DNA from: Scandinavium sp036409475
GTDB taxonomy: Bacteria; Pseudomonadota; Gammaproteobacteria; Enterobacterales; Enterobacteriaceae
Direction: 5' to 3'
Assembly: GCF_036409475.1 (NCBI RefSeq)
Contig: NZ_JAYRCK010000010.1
Coordinates: 88,194-152,193 of the forward strand
DNA length: 64,000 nucleotides
Of the stretch, positions 41,921 through 50,945 are shown piece by piece. The notes under the pieces are model-generated. The model did no database searches. It was given only the letters and a program-made list of their open reading frames with translations, and was not told the origin of the DNA. Made by a program: the position numbers and the translations under genes. Each line of letters begins with the position of its first letter. Position 1 is the first letter of the stretch.

Positions 41921-42577
41921 ATGAACGATATAAAGCGCGGGTTACTGGTTTTTTTGCTCATAATCTCTGGCTGCCATTCATCCAGAGCTTTAACCCCGGA
42001 AGATACCGGCGAAATGCCTTATGGACTCTGGGGATTTGTGTTCTTCACCCCCAAAGCATTACTTGCCGATGTCACTTATGTTGGCATTATTGATGATAAA
42101 AAGGTTCTCTACTCTTTCCGAACGCTTGATAGTGTCCGCGATGATTCTTCCAGCGTTGGGCGATGGAGCACTCGCTATATGCGCTTTGCGCAGTTCAATA
42201 AAGCCCGTCACCCTCCTCGTGCAATGTTGTTTTGCTGGGACTCTGTTATCGATAAAAAAACCTACGAAACGCACATTATCTTCCCCGAATCAATACGGGA
42301 AAAAATGAGTGTCTCGACGGGAATAGACTGGCTGGGAGATCAAGCCTGGTACAGCACCATTCTTTTTGGCTTAGCCCCGGAGGGGAAAGTTAAAATCTGG
42401 CTGCAAAACAGCGGTGGAGGCGACAACCTGCCTGTAGAACCAAAAAAAATAACCACGCTTTCAGGGGATAAACTGGACGGCTGCAAGGGGGTAACTCAAC
42501 ACCCAAATGGTTACGTCTATTTTGGTGAGACACCTGAGTTTATCAAAGGCAAAACCTACCCGTATGGGGAATGGTAA
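41921..42577 (+). CDS. DUF2931 lipoprotein, probable immunity protein, copy 2
   Basis: 218 residues, starting exactly 698 bases after copy 1. Lipobox LLIISGC (Cys18). The central region from about 95 to 180 is identical to copy 1; the C terminus (GVTQHPNGYVYFGETPEF) differs. Differences in blocks suggest recombination between copies or with other strains. It may protect against a related effector carried by neighbours. Confidence 0.75.
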   Translation: MNDIKRGLLVFLLIISGCHSSRALTPEDTGEMPYGLWGFVFFTPKALLADVTYVGIIDDKKVLYSFRTLDSVRDDSSSVGRWSTRYMRFAQFNKARHPPRAMLFCWDSVIDKKTYETHIIFPESIREKMSVSTGIDWLGDQAWYSTILFGLAPEGKVKIWLQNSGGGDNLPVEPKKITTLSGDKLDGCKGVTQHPNGYVYFGETPEFIKGKTYPYGEW

Positions 42578-42618
42578 GGCGGGATGCTGATGCTTCATAA
42601 CATGGACGGCAATCAAAA

Positions 42619-43281
42619 ATGAACGAATTTAAACGCGGACTACTGGTGTTTTTGCTCATAATCTCTGGCTGCCATTCATCCAGAGCTTTAACCCCGGAAG
42701 AAACCGGCGAAATGCTTTATGGGCTCTGGGGATTTGTTTTCTTTACCCCCAATGCATTATTTGCCGATGTCAATTATGTTGCCATTATTGATGAAAAAAA
42801 GGTTCTCTACTCTTTCCGAACACTTGATAGTGTTAACGATGATTCTTCCAGCGTTGGGCGATGGGACACTCGCTATATGCGCTTTGCGCAGTTCAATAAA
42901 GCCCGTCACCCTCCTCGTGCAATGTTGATTTGCTGGGACTCTGTTATCGATAAAAAAACCTACGAAACGCACATTATCTTCCCTGAATCAGTGCGGGAAA
43001 AAATGAGTATATCAACGGGAATAGATCGGCTCGGTGGTCATGCCTGGTACAGCACCATTCTTTTTGGCTTAGCTCCGGAGGGAAAAGTTAGAATCTGGCT
43101 GCAAAACAGCGGTGGTGGTGACGGCGACAACCTGTCTGTAGAACCAAAAAAAATCACCACGTTTTCGGGAGATAAACTGGATGGCTGCAAGGGAATAACC
43201 AATCATTCACAAGGTTATGGATATACAAAAAGTACCCGGGAATTTATTAAAGGCAAAACCTACCCGTATGGGGAATGGTGA
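42619..43281 (+). CDS. DUF2931 lipoprotein, probable immunity protein, copy 3
   Basis: 220 residues, again 698 bases after copy 2. Signal peptide like copy 2, C terminus (GITNHSQGYGYTKSTREF) like copy 1, plus a two-residue insertion (GGGDGDNL). The mosaic pattern shows exchange among the three. Confidence 0.75.
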   Translation: MNEFKRGLLVFLLIISGCHSSRALTPEETGEMLYGLWGFVFFTPNALFADVNYVAIIDEKKVLYSFRTLDSVNDDSSSVGRWDTRYMRFAQFNKARHPPRAMLICWDSVIDKKTYETHIIFPESVREKMSISTGIDRLGGHAWYSTILFGLAPEGKVRIWLQNSGGGDGDNLSVEPKKITTFSGDKLDGCKGITNHSQGYGYTKSTREFIKGKTYPYGEW

Positions 43282-43294
43282 CTCCCCATACTGT

Positions 43295-43343
43295 TGCCAG
43301 GCATAAATGCTTCTTGTAGTCCATTCAGCATTTATGCCTGGCA
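43295..43343. terminator. Bidirectional terminator between the immunity genes and lpxM
   Basis: TGCCAGGCATAAATGC (43295-43310) is the exact reverse complement of 43328-43343, 17 bases apart: a 16-bp stem between convergent genes. Confidence 0.7.
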
Positions 43344-43357
43344 TCGTTATCCCGCTT

Positions 43358-44329
43358 TTATTTCTTCGGAAACAGTTCTTTTCGCTTATAAGGCTCTGTC
43401 TCACCCGGCTTACGGGTTTTCAGCAGCTTTAAGATCCAGGTGTACTGTTCAGTATGCGGAGTGACGAAAATCTCGACTTCTTCGTTCATCCGGCGGGCGA
43501 TGGTGTTGTCATCGGCTTCCAGCAGGTCATCCATCGGTGGGCGAATTTCAACCGTCAAACGGTGCGTTTTGCCGTCATAGACCGGGAAAAGCGGGACAAC
43601 CCGAGCACGGCAGACTTTCATCAAACGACCAATGGCGGGCAGCGTAGCCTTATAGGTGGCAAAGAAATCGACGAATTCGCTGTGCTCTTCACCATGATCC
43701 TGGTCAGGCAGATAATACCCCCAGTAGCCTTCACGCACGGATTTGATAAACGGCTTAATGCCGTCATTACGCGCGTGCATACGGCCACCAAAACGGCGAC
43801 GCACAGTATTCCACACGTAATCAAAAACAGGATTGCCCTGGTTGTGGAACATCGCCGCCATCTTCTGGCCTTTTGAAGCCATCAGCATCGCCGGAATATC
43901 CACGCCCCAGCCGTGCGGCACGAGGAAGATCACCTTCTCATCGTTGCGGTGCATCTCTTCGATGATCTCGATGCCTTTCCAGTCAACACGCGAAAGGACT
44001 TTCTTCGGGTCACGCAACCCCAGTTCCGCCATCATCACCATCGCCTGGGGCGCCGTGGCATACATGTCATCGATGATCGCTTCACGCTCGGCTTCGCTTT
44101 TCTCAGGGAAGCAATACAGCAGGTTAATTTGCGCACGACGGCGAGAGCTTTTCGCCAGCCTTCCCACCCTGCGGCCAAGTTTGCCAAGAATCGGATCTCG
44201 GAATGACGGCGGCGTTAGCGCTATACCCGCAAAGGCAAACACGCCCAGCCAGGAGCCCCAATAGCGCGGATGTAAAAAGGACTTTTCGAACTGAGGAATA
44301 AACTCAATGTTATTTTTTTTCGTTTCCAT
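43358..44329 (-). CDS. lpxM: Lipid A myristoyltransferase LpxM
   Basis: 323 residues, the E. coli length. Membrane anchor near the N terminus and the acyltransferase motif H-G-W-G-V-D in VPHGWGVDIPAML. It adds the last myristate to lipid A. Followed in E. coli directly by pykA, here separated by the effector cassette. Confidence 0.96.
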   Translation of the reverse strand: METKKNNIEFIPQFEKSFLHPRYWGSWLGVFAFAGIALTPPSFRDPILGKLGRRVGRLAKSSRRRAQINLLYCFPEKSEAEREAIIDDMYATAPQAMVMMAELGLRDPKKVLSRVDWKGIEIIEEMHRNDEKVIFLVPHGWGVDIPAMLMASKGQKMAAMFHNQGNPVFDYVWNTVRRRFGGRMHARNDGIKPFIKSVREGYWGYYLPDQDHGEEHSEFVDFFATYKATLPAIGRLMKVCRARVVPLFPVYDGKTHRLTVEIRPPMDDLLEADDNTIARRMNEEVEIFVTPHTEQYTWILKLLKTRKPGETEPYKRKELFPKK

Positions 44330-44405
44330 GCCTGTTCCAGAGTCGTGCCGGAAAAAGAGAAAGATGCTGATAGTTTAGCGACGTGCCAGACTTCGCACAA
44401 AAGAA

Positions 44406-44435
44406 AAAGCCGATGCCAGCAAAGGCATCGGCTTT
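44406..44435 (-). terminator. Terminator of mepM
   Basis: AAAGCCGATGCC (44406-44417), loop, GGCATCGGCTTT (44424-44435), with a U-rich tail on the minus strand. It lies between mepM and the lpxM start. Confidence 0.85.
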
Positions 44436-44448
44436 GAAAGGTCAGGGT

Positions 44449-45768
44449 TTAGTCAACTTGCAGCTGAGGCACAACCTCTTTGACCTGCACCAGGTAATCA
44501 CGACGATCGGAACCTGTCAGCCCTTCGGTGCGCGGTAACTTCGCAGTCAGCGGGTTAACGGCCTGCTGGTTGATCCACACTTCATAATGCAAGTGAGGCC
44601 CAGTCGAACGGCCAGTGTTGCCCGACAGCGCAATACGGTCGCCACGTTTCACTTTCTGACCCGGTTTCACCAGCAGCTTACGCAAGTGCATATAACGAGT
44701 GGTGTAAGTACGACCATGACGAACAGCGACATAGTAGCCTGCGGCGCCACTGCGTTTTGCCACCACCACTTCACCGTCACCGACAGCCAGAACCGGTGTG
44801 CCCTGCGGCATCGCGAAATCAACACCTTTATGCGGTGCAACACGCCCCGTTACCGGATTCTGACGACGCGGATTAAAGTTCGACGAGACGCGGAACTGAC
44901 GAGCCGTTGGGAAACGCAGGAAGCCTTTCGCCAGGCCTGTACCGCTGCGGTCGTAGAATTTGCCGTCTTCCGCGCGGATAGCGTAGTAATCTTTGCCAGA
45001 AGAGCGCAGGCGCACGCCCAGCAGTTGGCTTTGTTCGCGTTTGCCATCCAGCATCTCGCGAGACATCAGCACCGAGAACTCATCGCCTTTTTTCAGTTTA
45101 CGGAAGTCCATCTGCCACTGCATCGCTTTAATCACTGCACTGACTTCGGCGCTGGTTAACCCGGCATCACGCGCGCTGCTCACAAAGCTTGCACCCACAG
45201 TGCCTTTCAGAACACTGTTTACCCAATCGCCCTGCTGGGTTTCGGCACTCATTTTGAAACCGTTTGCAACGCGATCGTAGGTACGTGTTTCACGACGGGA
45301 CATCTCCCACGTCATGCGCTGTAAATCGCCATCAGCGTTGAGGGTCCAGGAAAGTTGTTGACCAATTTTGAGGTTACGCAGGTCTTTATCTGCGGTGGCC
45401 AGCTGGCTGATATCACCCATATCAATGCCATACTGGTTGAGAACGCTGCTGAGGGTATCGCCTGTTGACACCACGTACTCGTGTACACCCGCCTCATTGT
45501 CGGTTTTGTCGTCCAGCTCATCCTGAGGAATGGCTTCGTCTTCCTGTGCAGCCTGGTCGATAGGCTCACTGGCTTCCGGCAGCAGAGAACGAATTTCGCT
45601 CTTCTCAAGCTCAATGGTTCGGACAATGGGGGCTGATTCGGGATGGTACACGTACGGTCGCCAGACGGCGACCGCAAGGGTGAGAACGGTAAGCGACCCG
45701 AGCATAACGCGGTGGGGTCGCGGCAAATTGTTAAATGCCAGGGCGACAGAGCGGGCTATCTGTTGCAC
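44449..45768 (-). CDS. mepM: Murein DD-endopeptidase MepM
   Basis: 439 residues (E. coli 440). One N-terminal membrane segment, a LysM-like segment (YVVSTGDTLSSVLNQYGI), and the M23 peptidase with zinc ligands in APHKGVDFAM and GPHLHYEVW. It cuts peptide crosslinks to allow wall growth. Confidence 0.96.
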   Translation of the reverse strand: MQQIARSVALAFNNLPRPHRVMLGSLTVLTLAVAVWRPYVYHPESAPIVRTIELEKSEIRSLLPEASEPIDQAAQEDEAIPQDELDDKTDNEAGVHEYVVSTGDTLSSVLNQYGIDMGDISQLATADKDLRNLKIGQQLSWTLNADGDLQRMTWEMSRRETRTYDRVANGFKMSAETQQGDWVNSVLKGTVGASFVSSARDAGLTSAEVSAVIKAMQWQMDFRKLKKGDEFSVLMSREMLDGKREQSQLLGVRLRSSGKDYYAIRAEDGKFYDRSGTGLAKGFLRFPTARQFRVSSNFNPRRQNPVTGRVAPHKGVDFAMPQGTPVLAVGDGEVVVAKRSGAAGYYVAVRHGRTYTTRYMHLRKLLVKPGQKVKRGDRIALSGNTGRSTGPHLHYEVWINQQAVNPLTAKLPRTEGLTGSDRRDYLVQVKEVVPQLQVD

Positions 45769-45783
45769 GTATTCACTTCCTCG

Positions 45784-46728
45784 TTAATCTCCTTTCAGGC
45801 AGCTCGAATACTGGTTCGCCAGTTGGGTCAGAAAATCCGTATAACTGGATTTGCCCAACGGGATGTGGGTTCCTAGCGGATCTAACGTTCCCATTCGAAC
45901 GGATGTTCCGCGAGAAACCGCTTCTACCACGGCTGGCCTGAATTGTGGCTCAGCAAAAACGCATATCGCTTTCTGCTCAACCAACTGTGTTCTTATGTCA
46001 TGTAAACGCTGCGCACCGGGCTGGATTTCTGGGTTGACGGTAAAATGCCCTAATGAGGTCAATCCGTAGTGTTTTTCGTAATAGCCGTAGGCGTCATGAA
46101 AAACGAAATACCCTTTCCCTTTCAACGGTGCCAGCTCGTTACCCACCTGCTTATCGGTCGCGGCTAATTGTGCCTCGAAATTCTTCAGGTTGGCGTCTAG
46201 TTTGGCTCGACTTTGCGGCATAAGTTCCACTAATTTATCGTGGATTGCAACCGCCGACAGACGCGCTATCTCTGGCGAGAGCCATAAGTGCATGTTGTAC
46301 TCGCCATGATGGTGATCTGCATCACCTTTTTCGCCCTCGGTGTGACTATGGTCATGGTCGTGGTCGTCATCATCGCCCCCTTTCATGAGTAGCGGTTTCA
46401 CCGCTGGCAGCGTTGAAAGGGTGACCTTTTTTACTTCAGGAAAGGCTGTGACTGTCTTGTCCATAAATGCTTCCATTTCTGGACCAATCCACACCACTAA
46501 ATCGGCGTTTTGTAAGCGTTTTGCGTCACTTGGGCGCAAAGAATAGTCGTGTTCAGAGGCACCGTCAGGAAGCAATACCTGGGTATCCGTCACGCCATCG
46601 GCGATAGCGGAGGCGATAAAGCCCAGCGGTTTCAGCGACGCAACCACCGCGGCGTTGGCTTGTATAGCGGCAGCGCCCCAAAGCGCGGTGGATAATGCTG
46701 CGAAAAGAAGCGTCTTTTTATGTAACAT
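45784..46728 (-). CDS. znuA: Periplasmic zinc-binding protein ZnuA
   Basis: 314 residues from ATG 46728. Signal peptide ending NAA, then the A-I cluster metal-binding fold with a His/Asp-rich loop (DDDDHDHDHSHTEGEK, DHHHGEY) that collects zinc. Feeds ZnuB-ZnuC. Divergent from znuCB across a Zur site. Confidence 0.96.
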   Translation of the reverse strand: MLHKKTLLFAALSTALWGAAAIQANAAVVASLKPLGFIASAIADGVTDTQVLLPDGASEHDYSLRPSDAKRLQNADLVVWIGPEMEAFMDKTVTAFPEVKKVTLSTLPAVKPLLMKGGDDDDHDHDHSHTEGEKGDADHHHGEYNMHLWLSPEIARLSAVAIHDKLVELMPQSRAKLDANLKNFEAQLAATDKQVGNELAPLKGKGYFVFHDAYGYYEKHYGLTSLGHFTVNPEIQPGAQRLHDIRTQLVEQKAICVFAEPQFRPAVVEAVSRGTSVRMGTLDPLGTHIPLGKSSYTDFLTQLANQYSSCLKGD

Positions 46729-46759
46729 AATGCGTCGGCTCATCGTATTATCGGAAAGA

Positions 46760-46783
46760 AGCGTGATATTATAACATTCACTG
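46760..46783. promoter_or_regulatory. Zur-box-like dyad between znuA and znuCB
   Basis: GTGATATTATAACATTCAC (46763-46781) is an AT-rich dyad in the position of the E. coli Zur operator of znuA/znuCB, which shuts off both when zinc is sufficient. Confidence 0.75.
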
Positions 46784-46806
46784 ACTTGTGCAACCCTCAA
46801 ATTGTG

Positions 46807-47562
46807 ATGACGAATCTCGTAACGCTCGACAATGTCTCGGTCACCTTCGGCCAGCGCCGTGTGCTGTCCGATATCTCGCTGGCTCTGAAGCCAGGTAAAA
46901 TTTTGACGCTTCTTGGGCCGAATGGCGCAGGAAAGTCGACCCTTGTCCGCGTGGTGCTGGGGCTGGTAGCACCGGATACTGGCACTATCAAGCGAGAGGG
47001 GAAACTGCGTATTGGCTATGTCCCGCAGAAATTACACCTCGATGCCACGATGCCGTTAACCGTTAATCGCTTTCTGCGCTTACGCCCCGGCACGCGCAAA
47101 GAAGATATCCTTCCAGCGCTCAAACGCGTTCAGGCAGGCCATTTGATGGAAGCGCCGATGCAGAAACTTTCTGGCGGCGAAACGCAGCGCGTGTTGTTAG
47201 CCCGGGCGCTGTTAAACCGTCCGCAGCTGCTGGTACTTGATGAGCCAACTCAGGGTGTGGACGTCAACGGCCAGGTCGCGCTGTACGATCTCATCGACCA
47301 GTTGCGCACCGAACTCGACTGCGCGGTGCTGATGGTCTCTCATGACCTGCACCTGGTGATGGCCAAAACCGATGAAGTGCTGTGCCTCAATCACCACATC
47401 TGCTGCTCCGGCACGCCAGAAGTGGTTTCGATGCACCCGGAATTTATTTCGATGTTTGGCCCACGTGGCGCTCAGCAACTTGGCATTTACCGTCATCAAC
47501 ACAACCATCGTCATGATTTGCAAGGCCGCATTGTGCTGCGTCGGGGAAATGATCGCCCATGA
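46807..47562 (+). CDS. znuC: Zinc ABC transporter ATPase ZnuC
   Basis: 251 residues from ATG 46807, the E. coli length. Walker A GPNGAGKST, signature LSGGETQRV and Walker B LLVLDEPT are intact. It overlaps znuB by four bases. Confidence 0.97.
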   Translation: MTNLVTLDNVSVTFGQRRVLSDISLALKPGKILTLLGPNGAGKSTLVRVVLGLVAPDTGTIKREGKLRIGYVPQKLHLDATMPLTVNRFLRLRPGTRKEDILPALKRVQAGHLMEAPMQKLSGGETQRVLLARALLNRPQLLVLDEPTQGVDVNGQVALYDLIDQLRTELDCAVLMVSHDLHLVMAKTDEVLCLNHHICCSGTPEVVSMHPEFISMFGPRGAQQLGIYRHQHNHRHDLQGRIVLRRGNDRP

Positions 47563-48344
47563 TTGAATTGCTGTTTCCCGGCTGGTTAGCCGGTGTGATG
47601 TTGGCCTGCGCGGCAGGTCCTCTGGGCTCTTTTGTTGTCTGGCGCAGAATGTCCTATTTCGGTGATACGCTGGCTCACGCGTCATTATTGGGCGTGGCAT
47701 TCGGCCTGTTGCTGAACGTCAATCCTTTCTACGCCGTTATTGCCGTGACATTACTGCTGGCAGGCGGACTGGTGTGGCTTGAACGCCGCCCTCACCTTGC
47801 GGTGGACACCTTGCTCGGCATCATGGCACACAGCGCATTGTCTTTAGGCCTGGTGGTGGTCAGCCTGATGTCGAATGTTCGCGTTGACCTGATGGCTTAT
47901 CTGTTTGGCGATTTATTGGCCGTGACGCCGGAAGACCTGATTTCGATAGCGCTTGGGGTGATTGTGGTCGTTGGCATTTTGCTGTGGCAATGGCGCAGCC
48001 TGTTGTCGATGACCATCAGCCCGGATCTGGCGTTCGTGGATGGCGTGAAGTTACAGCGCGTGAAACTGCTGTTGATGCTGGTCACCGCATTGACAATTGG
48101 TGTGGCGATGAAGTTTGTCGGCGCGCTGATTATCACTTCATTGCTGATCATTCCTGCCGCCACCGCTCGCCGCTTTGCGCGCACGCCGGAACAGATGGCC
48201 GGTATCGCCGTGGGCATTGGCATGATTGCGGTCACCGGAGGGCTGACATTCTCCGCCTTTTACGACACCCCCGCAGGCCCTTCCGTGGTGCTTTGCGCGG
48301 CGGCGATGTTCATCATCAGCATGAGCAAAAAAACCGCCCAGTAG
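47559..48344 (+). CDS. znuB: Zinc ABC transporter permease ZnuB
   Basis: 261 residues (E. coli 261) with the many membrane segments of the ABC-3 family (GDTLAHASLLGVAFG, ALIITSLLIIPAATAR). Last core gene before the inserted 13-kb region. Confidence 0.96.
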   Translation: MIELLFPGWLAGVMLACAAGPLGSFVVWRRMSYFGDTLAHASLLGVAFGLLLNVNPFYAVIAVTLLLAGGLVWLERRPHLAVDTLLGIMAHSALSLGLVVVSLMSNVRVDLMAYLFGDLLAVTPEDLISIALGVIVVVGILLWQWRSLLSMTISPDLAFVDGVKLQRVKLLLMLVTALTIGVAMKFVGALIITSLLIIPAATARRFARTPEQMAGIAVGIGMIAVTGGLTFSAFYDTPAGPSVVLCAAAMFIISMSKKTAQ

Positions 48345-48389
48345 CGCTAAGTCCCGGCTGCGCGAGGCGTGTCGGGGCTTCATTTCTCA

Positions 48390-49205
48390 TTATTCCCGCA
48401 CCGTAAACCCTAACTCACCGGAAATCGCCTTGGCGGTTTCACACAGCGATTTCAGCAAATTCTTCTCGCCCACCTGTTTAAGTCGTGACGTGGAAAGCGA
48501 AATCGAAATCGCGTACGGCACCCGCCCATGAATATCAAACACCGGGACCGCAAGGCACGACACGCCAAGCTCGTTCTCTTCCCTGTCCATCGCCATCTTC
48601 CGCTCACGAATTTGCGCCAGCTCGTCATACATCGCCGGAAGCCCGGTGATGGTGTTGCGCGTCAGGGGCTGAATTTCCGCCTGGTGGCTTTCCCAGTAGG
48701 CTGAAACGTAATCCTCATGCCCGAAGGCCATGTAGATCTTGCCCATCGCCGAGCAGTAGAGCGGCATGTGCTGGCCGATATAGGCCCGGGTTCGCAGCAT
48801 TCCGGTAGTCGGTTCCAGCTTATAAATCAGGATCGCATGGTCATCTTCACGGCTGGAAAAATTCACCGTTTCCCCGGTCGCCAGATTCAGCATTTCGAGG
48901 TGAGGGGCCGCCACGTGAATGATATTAAGCGATGAGAGCGCCTTTTGTCCGACAGCGATAAACTTGGTGGTCAACCGGTAGCTCCCCGCCGCGGGGGCTG
49001 GCGTCACGTACCCGCAGCCCTGCAGCCCCTGCAACAGACGGTGAACGGTGCTCTTGTTCAGTCCCGACAGTTCGGACAGATGCTGTAATGGGCAACCGTT
49101 GGGATAGTTGCTGAGGATCTCAATCAGCATCAGCCCGCGAAACAGGCTCTGGCTTCCGGCGGGCTTCTCTTTTTCCTGCATCGCTTCACTCTCTTTCGGG
49201 CTCAT
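48390..49205 (-). CDS. yiaJ: YiaJ, IclR-family repressor of the yia operon
   Basis: 271 residues. Winged HTH (HLSELSGLNKSTVHRLLQGLQGCGYV) and IclR effector domain, nearly the E. coli YiaJ sequence (PAGSQSLFRGLMLIEILSNY). In Klebsiella it represses yiaK-S and responds to an ascorbate-derived inducer. Divergent from yiaK. Confidence 0.95.
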   Translation of the reverse strand: MSPKESEAMQEKEKPAGSQSLFRGLMLIEILSNYPNGCPLQHLSELSGLNKSTVHRLLQGLQGCGYVTPAPAAGSYRLTTKFIAVGQKALSSLNIIHVAAPHLEMLNLATGETVNFSSREDDHAILIYKLEPTTGMLRTRAYIGQHMPLYCSAMGKIYMAFGHEDYVSAYWESHQAEIQPLTRNTITGLPAMYDELAQIRERKMAMDREENELGVSCLAVPVFDIHGRVPYAISISLSTSRLKQVGEKNLLKSLCETAKAISGELGFTVRE

Positions 49206-49433
49206 TACTGGCTCTCCGTGTTTTGGCGTTCCGATGGTAGCGCAAAGTGTGTCTCAGTTCACGATCTCGACAATAAAAACTCAATCTATTGATTTTACAC
49301 ACTTTCAAAAAATCCTGCTGCCGTTGCTTTGTCAAAAATTGATCGCTATATTTGAAATCAGGTTTCGCATAGTGAAATTTAGAGATAAAAAACACACCAT
49401 ATTTTTTCCCTGCCACACACCAGGAGTCCTGGA

Positions 49434-50432
49434 ATGAAAGTAACCTTCAATCAGCTAACCGCGGAGTTTGAGCGAGTGCTGCTCGCCCGCAGCGTCAGGG
49501 CAGAAACCGCAGCGGCCTGTGCCGAGATGTTTGCCCGCACCACCGAATCCGGCGTCTATTCACACGGCGTCAACCGTTTCCCGCGTTTCATACAGCAGCT
49601 TGATAACGGCGATATTGTGCCGGACGCCGAACCCGTGCCGGTTATCCGCCTCGGTGCCATTGAGCAGTGGGATGCAAAGCGTTCCATCGGCAATCTCACG
49701 GCCCAAAAAATGATGGACCGGGCTATTTCCCTGGCGTCCGATCACGGCATTGGCCTGGTGGCATTACGCAATGCCAACCACTGGATGCGCGGCGGCAGCT
49801 ACGGCTGGCAGGCGGCAGAGAAAGGCTACATCGGCATCTGCTGGACCAACTCCATCGCGGTCATGCCGCCGTGGGGCGCCAAAGAGTGCCGTATCGGCAC
49901 CAATCCGCTGATCGTCGCGATCCCCGGGAATCCCATCACCATGGTGGACATGTCGATGTCGATGTTTTCGTACGGCATGCTGGAAGTGAACCGTCTGGCC
50001 GGGCGCGAGCTGCCGGTGGACGGCGGCTTTGATGACAATGGCAACCTGACCCGCGACCCGGGCGTCATTGAAAAAAATCGCCGCATTCTGCCGATGGGCT
50101 ACTGGAAAGGCTCCGGCCTGTCGGTGGTGCTGGACATGATTGCCACCCTGCTCTCCAACGGCGCATCGGTGGCGGAAGTGACCGAAGACAACAGCGATGA
50201 ATACGGCGTGTCGCAGATTTTCATCGCCATTGAGGTCGACCGGCTGATTGACGCCCCGACCCGCGAGGCCAAACTCCAGCGGATCGTGGAGTTCATCACC
50301 AGCGCCGAACGCAGTGATGAAAACGTGGCCATTCGATTGCCCGGGCATGAATTCGCCCAGTTGCAGGCCGCCAACCGCCTCGACGGCATTACGATAGACG
50401 ACAGCGTATGGGCAAAAATTCTGGCCCTGTAA
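49434..50432 (+). CDS. yiaK: 2,3-diketo-L-gulonate reductase
   Basis: 332 residues, LDH2/malate dehydrogenase-like family (ESGVYSHGVNRFPRFI, NANHWMRGGSYGWQ). It reduces 2,3-diketo-L-gulonate to 3-keto-L-gulonate with NADH. First gene of the operon; AGGAGTCC before the ATG. Confidence 0.95.
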   Translation: MKVTFNQLTAEFERVLLARSVRAETAAACAEMFARTTESGVYSHGVNRFPRFIQQLDNGDIVPDAEPVPVIRLGAIEQWDAKRSIGNLTAQKMMDRAISLASDHGIGLVALRNANHWMRGGSYGWQAAEKGYIGICWTNSIAVMPPWGAKECRIGTNPLIVAIPGNPITMVDMSMSMFSYGMLEVNRLAGRELPVDGGFDDNGNLTRDPGVIEKNRRILPMGYWKGSGLSVVLDMIATLLSNGASVAEVTEDNSDEYGVSQIFIAIEVDRLIDAPTREAKLQRIVEFITSAERSDENVAIRLPGHEFAQLQAANRLDGITIDDSVWAKILAL

Positions 50433-50442
50433 GGAGCGCCCC

Positions 50443-50910
50443 ATGATCTTCGGACACATTTCCCGGCCCAATCCCTGCCCGCTTCCGGCAGCGATTGAAA
50501 AGGCGCTCGACTTTCTGCGCAGCACCGATTTTTCCGCCCTTAAGCCCGGCGTTGTGGAAATAGAGGGTAAGACAATCTATGCGCAAATCCTTGACCTGCA
50601 TACCCGGCCCTGGGCAGAAAACCGGCCGGAAGTCCACCGGCGTTACCTCGATATTCAGTTTCTTGCCTGGGGTGAGGAACAAATCGGGGTGGCTATCGAC
50701 ACCGGCAATAATATTATCAGCGAATCGCTGCTGGCTGAACGGGATATTCTTTTTTATCAGCAGGCCGAGAATGAATCGATGATAGAGATGACTCCCGGGA
50801 GCTATGCCATATTTTTCCCACAGGATGTTCATCGCCCTGCCTGTCATAAATATAAGACAACGGCCATTCGTAAAATTGTCGTTAAAGTGGCGGTCAGCGA
50901 ACTGAATTAA
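50443..50910 (+). CDS. yiaL: YiaL, YhcH/YjgK/YiaL family protein
   Basis: 155 residues, cupin-like beta-barrel family with FFPQDVHRPAC near the C terminus holding metal-ligand His. Believed to help convert sugar intermediates; the reaction is not settled. Follows yiaK by ten bases. Confidence 0.93.
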   Translation: MIFGHISRPNPCPLPAAIEKALDFLRSTDFSALKPGVVEIEGKTIYAQILDLHTRPWAENRPEVHRRYLDIQFLAWGEEQIGVAIDTGNNIISESLLAERDILFYQQAENESMIEMTPGSYAIFFPQDVHRPACHKYKTTAIRKIVVKVAVSELN

Positions 50911-50945
50911 TTTCGGTATCGCCCTCGCTTATTAAGGAGCACGTT

